Assembly: GCF_006151805.1 (NCBI RefSeq)
Contig: NZ_VDDA01000004.1
Span: 186,001 to 250,000 of the forward strand
Length of the DNA stretch: 64,000 bases
DNA from: Methylobacterium terricola
GTDB lineage: Bacteria; Pseudomonadota; Alphaproteobacteria; Rhizobiales; Beijerinckiaceae
Reading direction: 5' to 3'
Under the pieces are notes generated by a model. It had not been told where the DNA came from. It saw only the letters and a program-made list of their open reading frames with translations, and ran no database searches. Each line of letters begins with the position of its first letter. The first letter of the stretch is position 1. This document shows positions 57,152 to 64,000 of this stretch, in pieces. The translations under genes were made by a program, and so were the position numbers.

Positions 57152-57856
57152 CTACACCGACCGCGTGATCCCTCCATCCACCCGTAGATTCTGCCCGGTG
57201 ATGTAGCCCGCCCCTTCGGAGGCCAGGAAGGCGACGACCGCGGCGATCTCGTCCTCGCTGCCGTAGCGGCCGAGCGGGATGCGGTCGCGGATGCCGGGCT
57301 TCTCCGGCAGGCTGTCGATGAAGCCCGGAAGCACGTTGTTCATCCGGATGTTGTCGGCGGCGTAGCGGTCGGCGAACAGCTTGCTGAAGGCGGCGAGCCC
57401 CGAGCGGAACACGCCCGAGGTCGGGAAGGCCTGCTCGGGCTCGAAGGCCGCGAAGGTCGAGATGTTGATAATCGCGCCGCCGCCCTGGCTCTGCATGATC
57501 GGGGTGACGAGGCGGGTCGGCCTCACCACGTTGAGGAAGTAGACCTCCATCCCGCGGGTCCAGTCCTCGTCGGTGAGGTCGAGGAGCGGGCCCTTCGGCC
57601 CGTGGCCGGCGCTGTTGACCAGCACGTCGACCCGACCCCAGCGCTCCATCGTGCGATCGACGAGGCGCGTCAGGTCCTCGCTCGAGCGGTTCGAGCCGGT
57701 CACCCCGACGCCGCCGAGGGACTCGGCCAGGGCCTCGCCCTTGCCGGACGAGGACAGGATCGCGATCCGGAATCCGTCCGCCGCCAGCTTGCGGGCCGCC
57801 GCGGCTCCCATGCCGCTGCCGCCGGCGGTGACGATGGCGACGCGATCGCTGGTCAT
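57152..57856 (-). CDS. SDR-family protein with an altered active site
   Basis: A 234-residue short-chain dehydrogenase fold. The cofactor loop TAGGSGMGAAAARKLA, NSAGHG and ISTFAAFEPEQAFPT are present. Where classical SDRs have YxxxK the sequence reads FPTSGVFRSGLAAF, so neither the catalytic Tyr nor Lys is in place. The C-terminus YITGQNLRVDGGITRSV is standard. It may bind NAD(P) without classical SDR chemistry, or use other residues. It lies 58 bases downstream of the CXXCW gene at the end of the xox gene run. Confidence 0.82.
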   Translation of the reverse strand: MTSDRVAIVTAGGSGMGAAAARKLAADGFRIAILSSSGKGEALAESLGGVGVTGSNRSSEDLTRLVDRTMERWGRVDVLVNSAGHGPKGPLLDLTDEDWTRGMEVYFLNVVRPTRLVTPIMQSQGGGAIINISTFAAFEPEQAFPTSGVFRSGLAAFSKLFADRYAADNIRMNNVLPGFIDSLPEKPGIRDRIPLGRYGSEDEIAAVVAFLASEGAGYITGQNLRVDGGITRSV

Positions 57857-57914
57857 GGTGCTGGTCTCCCGGTGACTCAAGGCTTGCCTGGATGCCACGG
57901 GAGGGCGGCCCGAG

Positions 57915-58460
57915 TCACGGCGCCGCGGGGCTGGCCCGTTCGAGGGGAAGCCCGGCCTCGCCCCAGCCGTCGGTGCCGTCCGGGTACCAATGGACATGGC
58001 GGTAGCCGAGCACCAGGGCGCGCTTGGCGGCGTTCCACGACATCCAGCAATTCCGCTGGCAGAACAGGACGACGGGCTTCTCCGGATCGCCCTCGGTCGC
58101 CACCGCGAGCCCGTGCCGGAAATAGGCGTCGGTCTCCGGTGCCAGGGCGCCGAAGCCGGTATTGGGCAGCCATTGCGCGCGCGGGATGCTGTCATGCGGC
58201 GCGTCGCGCCAGATCGTGCCGGGCGGCAGGGTCGTCGGCTTCGGAGGGCGCGGCAGCACGTCGATGAAGGCGGCGCCCGCCCGCCACAACCGCTCGGCCT
58301 GGGCGGTGGACACGGTCTCGGCGCCGCGCAGGGTCGCGGGCGTCGGGCTGCGAAAGTCCTCCTGGCGGTAGCCCTCCGGCTCGGCCGGGGCCGCGGGGCT
58401 GCCTGCCCGGACGGCCCCCGCCGCCAGGACCAGCAGCAGGACCGCGACGGCCGGCCTCAC
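57915..58460 (-). CDS. PQQ-dependent catabolism-associated CXXCW-motif protein
   Basis: A 181-residue exported rhodanese-like protein. The signal peptide (VAVLLLVLAAGAVRAG) precedes EGYRQEDFRSPTPATLRG and AAFIDVLPRP. The motif region is VVLFCQRNCWMSWNAAKRAL, at the place of the rhodanese active-site loop. Proteins of this type occur only with PQQ-dependent alcohol oxidation systems; their reaction is unknown. The start is a GTG (58458-58460) overlapping the xoxJ stop by four bases. Confidence 0.88.
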   Translation of the reverse strand: MRPAVAVLLLVLAAGAVRAGSPAAPAEPEGYRQEDFRSPTPATLRGAETVSTAQAERLWRAGAAFIDVLPRPPKPTTLPPGTIWRDAPHDSIPRAQWLPNTGFGALAPETDAYFRHGLAVATEGDPEKPVVLFCQRNCWMSWNAAKRALVLGYRHVHWYPDGTDGWGEAGLPLERASPAAP

Positions 58461-59314
58461 GGCTTCGGATCCCCCGGCAGCAGCCGGTTCTCCTCCTCGT
58501 CGAGGAGCGGCACCGCATAGTCGCGCAGGACCGCGTCGATCTCGGCTCGGCGCTTGCGGAGCGCGGTGTTGAGGATCCGCTTCCATTCGTTCTCGCCGTG
58601 CCGCACGCCCATGGCGATGCGGTAGGACAGCGGCGGCCGATCGGGCTCGCGCAGCAGCGGCACGACGTCGAGGCCGCCGGCCTGCTTGGCCAGCCAGCCG
58701 GCGGCGGGCCCCCACAGGACCGCCCCGTCGAGCTTGCCCGAGACCACGTCGGCGACGATCTCGGCCGAGACGGTCTGGTGCGGGCGCGCAGGATCGAACT
58801 GGTAGGGCGGATAGGGCTTCATCGTCGGCACGAGGCCGACCGCTCCCATCCGCTCCACCGGCGGCGTACCGACGATGACGCCGATCGCCTTGCCCTTCAG
58901 CCGCGGGTCGTCGAGACCGGTCAGGCCGTCGAGGGCGCCGCGACGCGACACCATGACGTAGGTCGAGCGGTAATAGGGGTTGGTGCTCTGGACCAGCTCG
59001 CTGCCGAAGGCCGACCCGACGATGACGTCGCACAGGCCGCTGCCCAGCGTGTTGCGCACGAAGCCCGGCCCCTGGGTCAGCCAGTAGTACCGGAGCTTCA
59101 CCTTCAGCTCGTCGGCGACGATCGCCGCGATGCGGTTCTCGAAGCCGTCCACCTGCCCGTCCCTGCGGCGCTCCGAGAACGGCATGTTGCCGGGATCGGC
59201 GCAGACTCGCAGGGTGTCGGGCGTGACGAGGTCCGGCAGGCTCTGCGCCCGCGCGGGAGCGGCCAGCGCGAGGCCGGCCGCCAGAAGGGTCGCCGTGAGA
59301 GGAGCCCGCGCCAT
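58457..59314 (-). CDS. xoxJ: XoxJ, periplasmic binding protein of the lanthanide methanol dehydrogenase system
   Basis: A 285-residue type 2 periplasmic binding protein with a signal peptide (AAGLALAAPARAQ). Hallmarks are LRVCADPGNMPFSERRRDG, QGPGFVRNTLGSGLCDVIVG and VLWGPAAGWLAKQAGG. XoxJ/MxaJ proteins accompany methanol dehydrogenases and are thought to help mature or activate them. The start overlaps the xoxG stop by one base (TGATG). Gene order xoxF-xoxG-xoxJ supports the name. Confidence 0.92.
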   Translation of the reverse strand: MARAPLTATLLAAGLALAAPARAQSLPDLVTPDTLRVCADPGNMPFSERRRDGQVDGFENRIAAIVADELKVKLRYYWLTQGPGFVRNTLGSGLCDVIVGSAFGSELVQSTNPYYRSTYVMVSRRGALDGLTGLDDPRLKGKAIGVIVGTPPVERMGAVGLVPTMKPYPPYQFDPARPHQTVSAEIVADVVSGKLDGAVLWGPAAGWLAKQAGGLDVVPLLREPDRPPLSYRIAMGVRHGENEWKRILNTALRKRRAEIDAVLRDYAVPLLDEEENRLLPGDPKP

Positions 59315-59925
59315 CAGCCGCCGAGGCACTCCTTCTCCGCCTTGCGCGCCGCTTCCGGCTTCTCTTCCTTGTCGCCCGGGCGCACCCGGCCGAGGGCGCC
59401 GGCGGCCCGCGCCTTCAGGTAGACGTAGAGGTCGTCCATGTAGCAGGTGACGTTCTTGTTGTCGCCGAAGGCCGGCATGACCTTCTGGGTCGACGAGTTC
59501 ACGTCCTGCTTGCCGCCGACGACGATGCCGACGAACTCTTCGTAGGAGAGGGACTTCAGCGAATCCTTCAGGGCCGGGGCGTAGGTCGAGCCCATGCCGT
59601 CCGGGCCGTGGCAGACGTGGCACTCGGCGTGATAGCGGCGGTAACCCGAATAGGTGTACCAGTCGACCTTCTTGCCGTTATCGGTGATGTGGAAGGTCGG
59701 GGAGCCGGCGGCGTCGAAGTACTTGCCGTCCTCCACCTTCACGGCGGCGTCCTTGGCGAGCAGCTTCTCGTCGGGCTCGGCGGTCTTGTCGTTGGGGTTG
59801 AGCTGGTTGGCGAGGGCCGGATCGGGCTTCTTGGCATCCTCAGCATGTACGGCAACCCATCCGACGGTTGCTAGGGCGAGGCCGGCCGCGAACGGCCGCA
59901 GGACAGCTTTGCTGAGGTCACGCAA
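59314..59925 (-). CDS. xoxG: Cytochrome c XoxG, electron acceptor of XoxF
   Basis: A 203-residue class I cytochrome c. The signal peptide (VLRPFAAGLALATVGWVAVH) is followed by VDWYTYSGYRRYHAECHVCH; the haem site is CHVCH (Cys102, Cys105, His106) and the distal Met is in VMPAFGDN. The start was set at TTG (59923-59925), which has GGGAG eight bases upstream and places the signal peptide correctly. The ATG at 59994 would add 23 unlikely residues. XoxG takes electrons from XoxF in the periplasm and depends on the Ccm system encoded at 26-31 kb. Confidence 0.92.
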   Translation of the reverse strand: MRDLSKAVLRPFAAGLALATVGWVAVHAEDAKKPDPALANQLNPNDKTAEPDEKLLAKDAAVKVEDGKYFDAAGSPTFHITDNGKKVDWYTYSGYRRYHAECHVCHGPDGMGSTYAPALKDSLKSLSYEEFVGIVVGGKQDVNSSTQKVMPAFGDNKNVTCYMDDLYVYLKARAAGALGRVRPGDKEEKPEAARKAEKECLGG

Positions 59926-60008
59926 CGGACGTTTCTCCCTGACATCTTCGGTTGGCAGCCGCCGACGCCGCGGCACCACCGTCGTCCCTGTCATGTAATC
60001 ATGGAAGA

Positions 60009-60032
60009 GCCGGCGCGGAAACCCGCGCCGGC
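60009..60032 (-). terminator. Terminator or processing hairpin between xoxF and xoxG
   Basis: A 10-bp stem (gccggcgcgg at 60009-60018, complement at 60023-60032) with a 4-nt loop, about 50 bases past the xoxF stop. It could end most transcripts so that xoxF exceeds xoxG, or stabilise xoxF mRNA. Confidence 0.65.
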
Positions 60033-60079
60033 CCGGACTTAGGTCTGAGACGCTTTATGTCTCGGATGTTTCCTTAGCG

Positions 60080-61882
60080 TCAGTTCGGCAGGTTAAACAC
60101 CGTGAGCTGGCCGCCGAGGTTGGTGTAGCTCGACAGGGCGGCGTAGCCGCCGACCGCGCCGAGGCCGGCATTCGGATCGGTTAGGCCGGCCGCGAGGCCG
60201 ATGCCGGCCCAGCCGCCGACGCCCGACAGCACGGCGATGTTCTGCTTGCCCTTGTGCTGGAAGGTCATCACGTTGCCGATGATGCCCGACGGGGTCTTGA
60301 ACTTGTAGAGTTCCTTGCCGGTCTTGGAATCGACGGCCTTGAGGTAGCCTTCGAGGGTGCCGTAGAACACCACGTCGCCCGCGGTGGCGAGAGCGCCCGA
60401 CCACACCGAGAACTGCTCGGGGTTCGACCACTTGATCTTGCCGGCCACGCCGTCCCAGGCGATGAAGTTGCCCATGCCGCCGTGGCTGTTCGGCGCCGGG
60501 TACATCGACAGGGTCGCACCGACATAGGGCTGGCCCGGGGTGTAGCTCACCCGGAACGGCTCGTAGTCCATGCAGACGTGGTTGGTCGGCACGTAGAACA
60601 GGTTGGTCTTGGGCGAGTAGGCCGCCGGCTGCTGGTCCTTGGAGCCGAGCGCCGCCGGGCAGATGCCCTTCGAGTTGGTGTCCTCGCCGTTCTGGTCGGT
60701 CGAGTACTTGGCGACGACGAGCGGACGGCCGTAGGTCTTCGAGGACTTGTCCTGGTCGACCTTGGTGGCCCAGTTCACGGCCGGATCGTACTTCTCGGCG
60801 ACGAGCAGCTCGCCGGTGGCCCGGTCGAGGGTGTAGCCGAAGCCGTTGCGGTCGAAGTGGGTCAGGAGCGGCCGCTCCTTGCCGTCGATCTTCTGATCCG
60901 TGAGGATCATCTCGTTGATGCCGTCATAGTCCCACTCGTCGTGGGGGGTCATCTGGTAGACCCACTTCGCCACGCCGGTATCGGCGTCACGGGCGAAGAT
61001 CGTCATCGACCACTTGTTGTCGCCCGGGCGCTGCTTCGGGTTCCAGGTCGACGGGTTGCCGGTGCCGTAATAGACCAAGTTCAGCTTCGGGTCGTAGGAG
61101 TACCAGCCCCAGGTCGAGGCGCCGCCGGTCTTCCACTGATCGCCTTCCCAGCTCTTCAGCGAGGAATCCTTGCCGACCGGCTTGCCGAGCTCGGTGGTCT
61201 TCTCCGGGTCGATCTTCATCTCGTCGTCGGGACCGACGTTGTAGGCGCGCCAGGCGCGCTTGCCGGTCTTGAGATCGTAGGCGGTGATGTTGCCGCGGAT
61301 GCCGTACTCGGCGCCGGCGATGCCGACGATGAGCTTGTCCTTCACCGGCATCACGGTGGCGGTGTTGGTCTCGCCGATCTTCGGGTCGCCGTTCTGGGTC
61401 GACCAGTTCACCTTGCCGGTCTTGGCGTCGAGCGACACGATGGTGGTGTCGGCCTGGTGCAGGAAGATCGCGCCGTCGGCATAGGCCAGGCCACGGTTCA
61501 CCGTGTCGCAGCACATCACCGGGATGACGTTGGGATCCTGCTTCGGCTCGTACTTCCAGAGGATCTTGCCATCCTGGTTCAGGTCGAGCGCGTAGACGAT
61601 GTTCGGGAACGGCGTGTGGACGAACATCACGTCGCCGACGACCAGCGGCGAGCCCTCGTGGCCGCGCAGCACGCCGGTCGAGAAGGTCCAGGCGACCTGG
61701 AGCTTGTTGACGTTGCCGGCGTTGATCTGGTCGAGCTTCGAATAACGCGTGTTGGCGTAATCGACGGTCTGCAGGACCTGCTCGGCCGGGTTGGCCGTGC
61801 GTTTCAGCACGTCCTCGTTGGCGAGGGCCGGGGTGGCGCCGAGAATGCCCGCGCCCAGCGCAAGAAGATGGACCGCTCTCAT
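60080..61882 (-). CDS. xoxF: Lanthanide-dependent methanol dehydrogenase XoxF
   Basis: A 600-residue PQQ dehydrogenase oxidising methanol to formaldehyde or formate in the periplasm. Signal peptide: [16 protein letters not shown]. The vicinal disulfide is Cys124-Cys125 in [10 protein letters not shown]. The active site reads [12 protein letters not shown]: Asp318 is the catalytic base and Asp320 is the extra metal ligand that marks lanthanide-using enzymes; calcium-type MxaF has Ala there. Tryptophan docking motifs of the eight-bladed propeller recur throughout. The ATG has GGAGGA at ideal distance. No mxaF is seen in the window. A hairpin follows the stop before xoxG. Confidence 0.97.
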   Translation of the reverse strand: MRAVHLLALGAGILGATPALANEDVLKRTANPAEQVLQTVDYANTRYSKLDQINAGNVNKLQVAWTFSTGVLRGHEGSPLVVGDVMFVHTPFPNIVYALDLNQDGKILWKYEPKQDPNVIPVMCCDTVNRGLAYADGAIFLHQADTTIVSLDAKTGKVNWSTQNGDPKIGETNTATVMPVKDKLIVGIAGAEYGIRGNITAYDLKTGKRAWRAYNVGPDDEMKIDPEKTTELGKPVGKDSSLKSWEGDQWKTGGASTWGWYSYDPKLNLVYYGTGNPSTWNPKQRPGDNKWSMTIFARDADTGVAKWVYQMTPHDEWDYDGINEMILTDQKIDGKERPLLTHFDRNGFGYTLDRATGELLVAEKYDPAVNWATKVDQDKSSKTYGRPLVVAKYSTDQNGEDTNSKGICPAALGSKDQQPAAYSPKTNLFYVPTNHVCMDYEPFRVSYTPGQPYVGATLSMYPAPNSHGGMGNFIAWDGVAGKIKWSNPEQFSVWSGALATAGDVVFYGTLEGYLKAVDSKTGKELYKFKTPSGIIGNVMTFQHKGKQNIAVLSGVGGWAGIGLAAGLTDPNAGLGAVGGYAALSSYTNLGGQLTVFNLPN

Positions 61883-62306
61883 GGATTCCTCCGACAGGTG
61901 CATTCCGTCGTGCGCCCCGCGGGACGCAACGAACCGTTTCCTGTTGTTAGCGTTTGGGGACGTCTGTCGCCTCGGCAGCGTGTCACAACCGGCGGCCAGC
62001 GGCGCTGCTGGCGCGAGAGGGCCCCAGGCGGGCCTTGCCATGTTTGCGAACCGAACACCGCCTTCCCCCGGCGGCACCGTTGAAACCGAAGCTGAAGGAA
62101 CTCTAAGAGAAATTCGGACGCCGTCAACACACCAGCCTGCCGCAGGGCGGGTCGAGCGCGGGCCCAAATTCATAACTAAGGTATATATCCGGTAGCATGC
62201 TGCACAGCAGTATGGAAATGGTGCTCTGCAACATCAGATTCTTACGCCCGCCACTGTTCGCGTGCGAATGGAAGAGCTTGGCGCCGCGGCGGCTAACCAT
62301 CGGCAC
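61883..62306. other. Upstream region of xoxF
   Basis: 424 bases with no credible gene. The proximal 120 bases are the xoxF leader. A clearly A+T-rich patch at 62165-62240 (cataactaaggtatatatcc) stands out from its G+C-rich surroundings and is the best place for the promoter or regulator binding. No confident -35/-10 pair could be fixed. Confidence 0.5.
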
Positions 62307-63311
62307 TTACTCCCATTCGAGCTCGTGATAGGCCGTGGTGGCGTTGCGGGTATTGAAGTCGTCGAACAGCGCCCAGTCCCCCGCCTCGCCGCGCGCGGCG
62401 CCTCCCGCCTCGCCGATCGGCGCACCGTCCCGCACCATCGCCCGCACCTGCCCCTGGAGGGTGGTGAGGTAGCGGTCGATGGCGGCGGCGGCGGCGGGCC
62501 ATGGCACCGCCGCCGGGCCGTGGCCGGGCACGACTCGGGCGGCCGACCGCGCGCTCAGGCGCTGCAGCACCGCGATCCAGCCGGAAAGCCGCCCGTCGAG
62601 GGCCGGCACGTGGCCGACGAACAGGAGGTCGCCGAGGAACCACGTGTCGGTCGTCTCGTCCCGCAGGGTCAGGTCGCTGTTGGTGTGGGCGGTCGGCCAG
62701 GCCTCAAGGTGCAGGACCCGCCCGCCGAGGTCGAGGTCGAGGACGGTCGAGACCAGCAGGGTCGGCGGCACGATGCGGGTGCCGGCGAAATCCGGTCCGA
62801 CCAGCTCGGCATTGGCCTTCAGGTAGCCGTCCGCCCGCGCCGCCAGGGCTTCGGGCAGGGCCCGGTGCCCGACGAAGGTCGCGCCTTCGTCAGCGAAGGC
62901 GGCGTTGCCGAGCAGGTGGTCGGGATGGACGTGGGTGTTGACGACGTAGCGCACCGGCAGGGCGGTGCGCTGCCGCAATGCCGCGAGGAGGCGCCGCCCC
63001 GCCGTCAGGCTGCCGCCGGTATCGATCACCGCGACGGCGTCGCGGCCGATCACGAATCCGACATTGGCGATGGCGCCGGCATTGCCGCGCCCGGCCAGCG
63101 CGTAGGGTGCGGCGTAGACGAACACGCCCGGCGCGACCTCCTGCATCGGCAGGGGATCGCGGGCCGCCGCGCCGGCGGCGGCCGCGGGGCCCGGCTCTGC
63201 GGCCGGCGCCGGCAGCCCGGGGGCGGCCAGGGCGAAAGCCAGGGACAAGCCGAGGGCGAAGCCGGCGCTCCGGCGGAAGGTCGAGGAGGCGAGCGCGGCG
63301 GGCATTCTCAC
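62307..63311 (-). CDS. Quinoprotein relay zinc metallohydrolase (SoxH-like)
   Basis: A 334-residue exported metallo-beta-lactamase-fold protein. The signal peptide is [20 protein letters not shown]. Metal ligands lie in [26 protein letters not shown] and [13 protein letters not shown]. It belongs to the SoxH-like hydrolases found with quinoprotein dehydrogenases and SoxYZ-like carriers; a substrate thioester on the carrier is a plausible but unproven target. The GTG start at 63311 overlaps the TrmO-like stop by four bases. An ATG two codons later is an alternative. Confidence 0.88.
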   Translation of the reverse strand: MRMPAALASSTFRRSAGFALGLSLAFALAAPGLPAPAAEPGPAAAAGAAARDPLPMQEVAPGVFVYAAPYALAGRGNAGAIANVGFVIGRDAVAVIDTGGSLTAGRRLLAALRQRTALPVRYVVNTHVHPDHLLGNAAFADEGATFVGHRALPEALAARADGYLKANAELVGPDFAGTRIVPPTLLVSTVLDLDLGGRVLHLEAWPTAHTNSDLTLRDETTDTWFLGDLLFVGHVPALDGRLSGWIAVLQRLSARSAARVVPGHGPAAVPWPAAAAAIDRYLTTLQGQVRAMVRDGAPIGEAGGAARGEAGDWALFDDFNTRNATTAYHELEWE

Positions 63312-63805
63312 GCGCCCCCCGTGTCCGCGTCGCCGGCCTGGGGCGGCGCCAGCGGCGTGAACAGGGCACGGTCCGGCTTGATGTCGAGGAGCGGCGTGCC
63401 GTCGAGGCAGTCGAGCCCGCGCACGTGCACGACGCCGTCCCCGACCCCGATCAGGGTGACGATGCTGGTGCCGATCGGGTTCGGCCGCACCGGCGAGCGC
63501 AGGGAGAAGGTGCCCCGGGTGGTGCCGTCATCGGCCGGGCTCTGGCGCACGAGGTCGCGCCGCGAGCGGTCGAGCCAGTACAGCACCTCCAGGCGCGCGT
63601 AGAGCGCGACGCCGTCGAGGGCGTCGCGCCAGGGGGGAAACACCTCGATCCGGCAGGCCGGCCCGTCGGCCCGGCCCTGGCGCGGGCAGCCGAGCCGGTC
63701 GGTCCAGGGCGTTCGAATCCGGCCGATGAAGACCAGCCCGGCATCCGTGGCCGGGGGCGGCTCCACCGCGACCTCGCCGGCCCGGATCTCGTTGAGGCGC
63801 ACCAT
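63308..63805 (-). CDS. TrmO/TsaA-family tRNA methyltransferase
   Basis: A 165-residue protein of the TsaA/TrmO beta-barrel family, which methylates t6A37 of tRNA to m6t6A using [23 protein letters not shown] and [20 protein letters not shown] are the family blocks, followed by [16 protein letters not shown]. It is shorter than E. coli TrmO and lacks its C-terminal extension, like other alphaproteobacterial members. It overlaps the metallohydrolase gene, an unexpected pairing of RNA modification with a quinoprotein accessory. Confidence 0.85.
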   Translation of the reverse strand: MVRLNEIRAGEVAVEPPPATDAGLVFIGRIRTPWTDRLGCPRQGRADGPACRIEVFPPWRDALDGVALYARLEVLYWLDRSRRDLVRQSPADDGTTRGTFSLRSPVRPNPIGTSIVTLIGVGDGVVHVRGLDCLDGTPLLDIKPDRALFTPLAPPQAGDADTGGA

Positions 63806-64000
63806 GCGGGTCTATCCCTCCCCTCGCGAGCAGGCCGGGCCTCAACGGAGGTGTTCAGACTGCGCCGGCCCGACCTGCCGCCGGACCGACCCGCGGGGGC
63901 AGTCGTGGGCCCGGCCTCAGGAGCCTATTGCACCGGTCGCCGAACTGGCAATCGGCCGGCGGCGTCACGCCCGAAAACCCGGGCGGCGCTGGGCTCCGGT
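63806..64000. other. Window end, no gene called
   Basis: A minus-strand frame is open from the right edge to a TGA at 63855-63857. It may be the end of a gene outside the window, but about 48 codons are too few to judge. The TrmO-like gene's promoter should lie in 63806-63855. Confidence 0.35.

Noticed and set aside
60254..62083. Open frame of 609 codons on the plus strand
   Set aside because: Antisense to xoxF; its translation is low in complexity and has no motif.
62124..62306. 60-codon minus-strand frame upstream of xoxF
   Set aside because: Poor coding character, no ribosome-binding site and an A+T-rich patch in the middle. It fits a promoter region better.
63855..64000. Minus-strand open frame reaching the window edge
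   Set aside because: Too short to support a gene call and no family pattern is convincing.

Overview
The window looks like chromosomal DNA of a Methylobacterium or Methylorubrum-type alphaproteobacterium (Methylobacteriaceae, Hyphomicrobiales). The reasons are very high G+C, a complete PQQ biosynthesis operon, a lanthanide-type methanol dehydrogenase set (xoxF, xoxG, xoxJ) with quinoprotein accessory genes, a hopanoid side-chain cluster and the alphaproteobacterial acnA/ccm arrangement. It does not match M. extorquens exactly, because pqqC and pqqD are separate genes here and pqqA is duplicated. No rRNA, tRNA, CRISPR array or intact insertion sequence was seen.

Layout. 1-5.2 kb (minus strand): an oxidoreductase and a three-gene uracil-degradation (URC-type) operon, urc1-urc4-upp, preceded by a structured leader that resembles a riboswitch. 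5.2-12.2 kb (minus): a DUF2852 protein, a periplasmic binding protein, and the hopanoid genes hpnL-hpnM-hpnI-hpnJ-hpnK. 12.4-15.7 kb (plus): a glycine-amidinotransferase-like enzyme, then a DoxX-fused dehydrogenase with a cascade of two overlapping mini-ORFs before its start, and a DUF2269 protein. 15.7-25.6 kb (mostly minus): lipoprotein, SDR, GST, a hydrolase-like protein lacking its nucleophile, a stand-alone NepR-like protein, a repeat-bearing periplasmic protein, a decayed IS5-type transposase and acnA. 26-31.2 kb (plus): cytochrome c maturation genes ccmA-ccmB and ccmC-ccmD-ccmG, split by an inserted chemoreceptor and a DUF1328 gene. 31.3-39.8 kb: dapF-mtaB, a PAS-GGDEF protein, an RluA-type synthase, ftsY, a LysR regulator and its divergent dehydrogenase.

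39.8-44.4 kb (plus): a tandem duplication of a large secreted protein of unknown function, with its upstream DNA also duplicated and a Cys-containing repeat inside each protein. 44.5-51.8 kb (plus): a two-component system, then pqqA-pqqA-pqqB-pqqC-pqqD-pqqE and two small secreted proteins. 51.8-54.1 kb is a zone of three adjacent broken genes (frameshifted NmrA-like, amber-interrupted cyclase, Uma2 remnant). 54.2-63.8 kb: SoxYZ-like carrier, folP-folB-folK, and on the minus strand xoxF-xoxG-xoxJ-CXXCW protein-SDR, a zinc metallohydrolase of the quinoprotein relay type, and a TrmO-like methyltransferase.

How it fits together. The pqq operon supplies the cofactor used by XoxF. XoxG is the likely electron acceptor of XoxF and needs the Ccm system (present here) for haem attachment. 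XoxJ, the CXXCW protein, the SoxYZ-like carrier and the metallohydrolase are accessory proteins whose chemistry is largely unknown. Starts were chosen from ribosome-binding sites where these are visible. Everything here was read by eye, so no homology search backs the calls.
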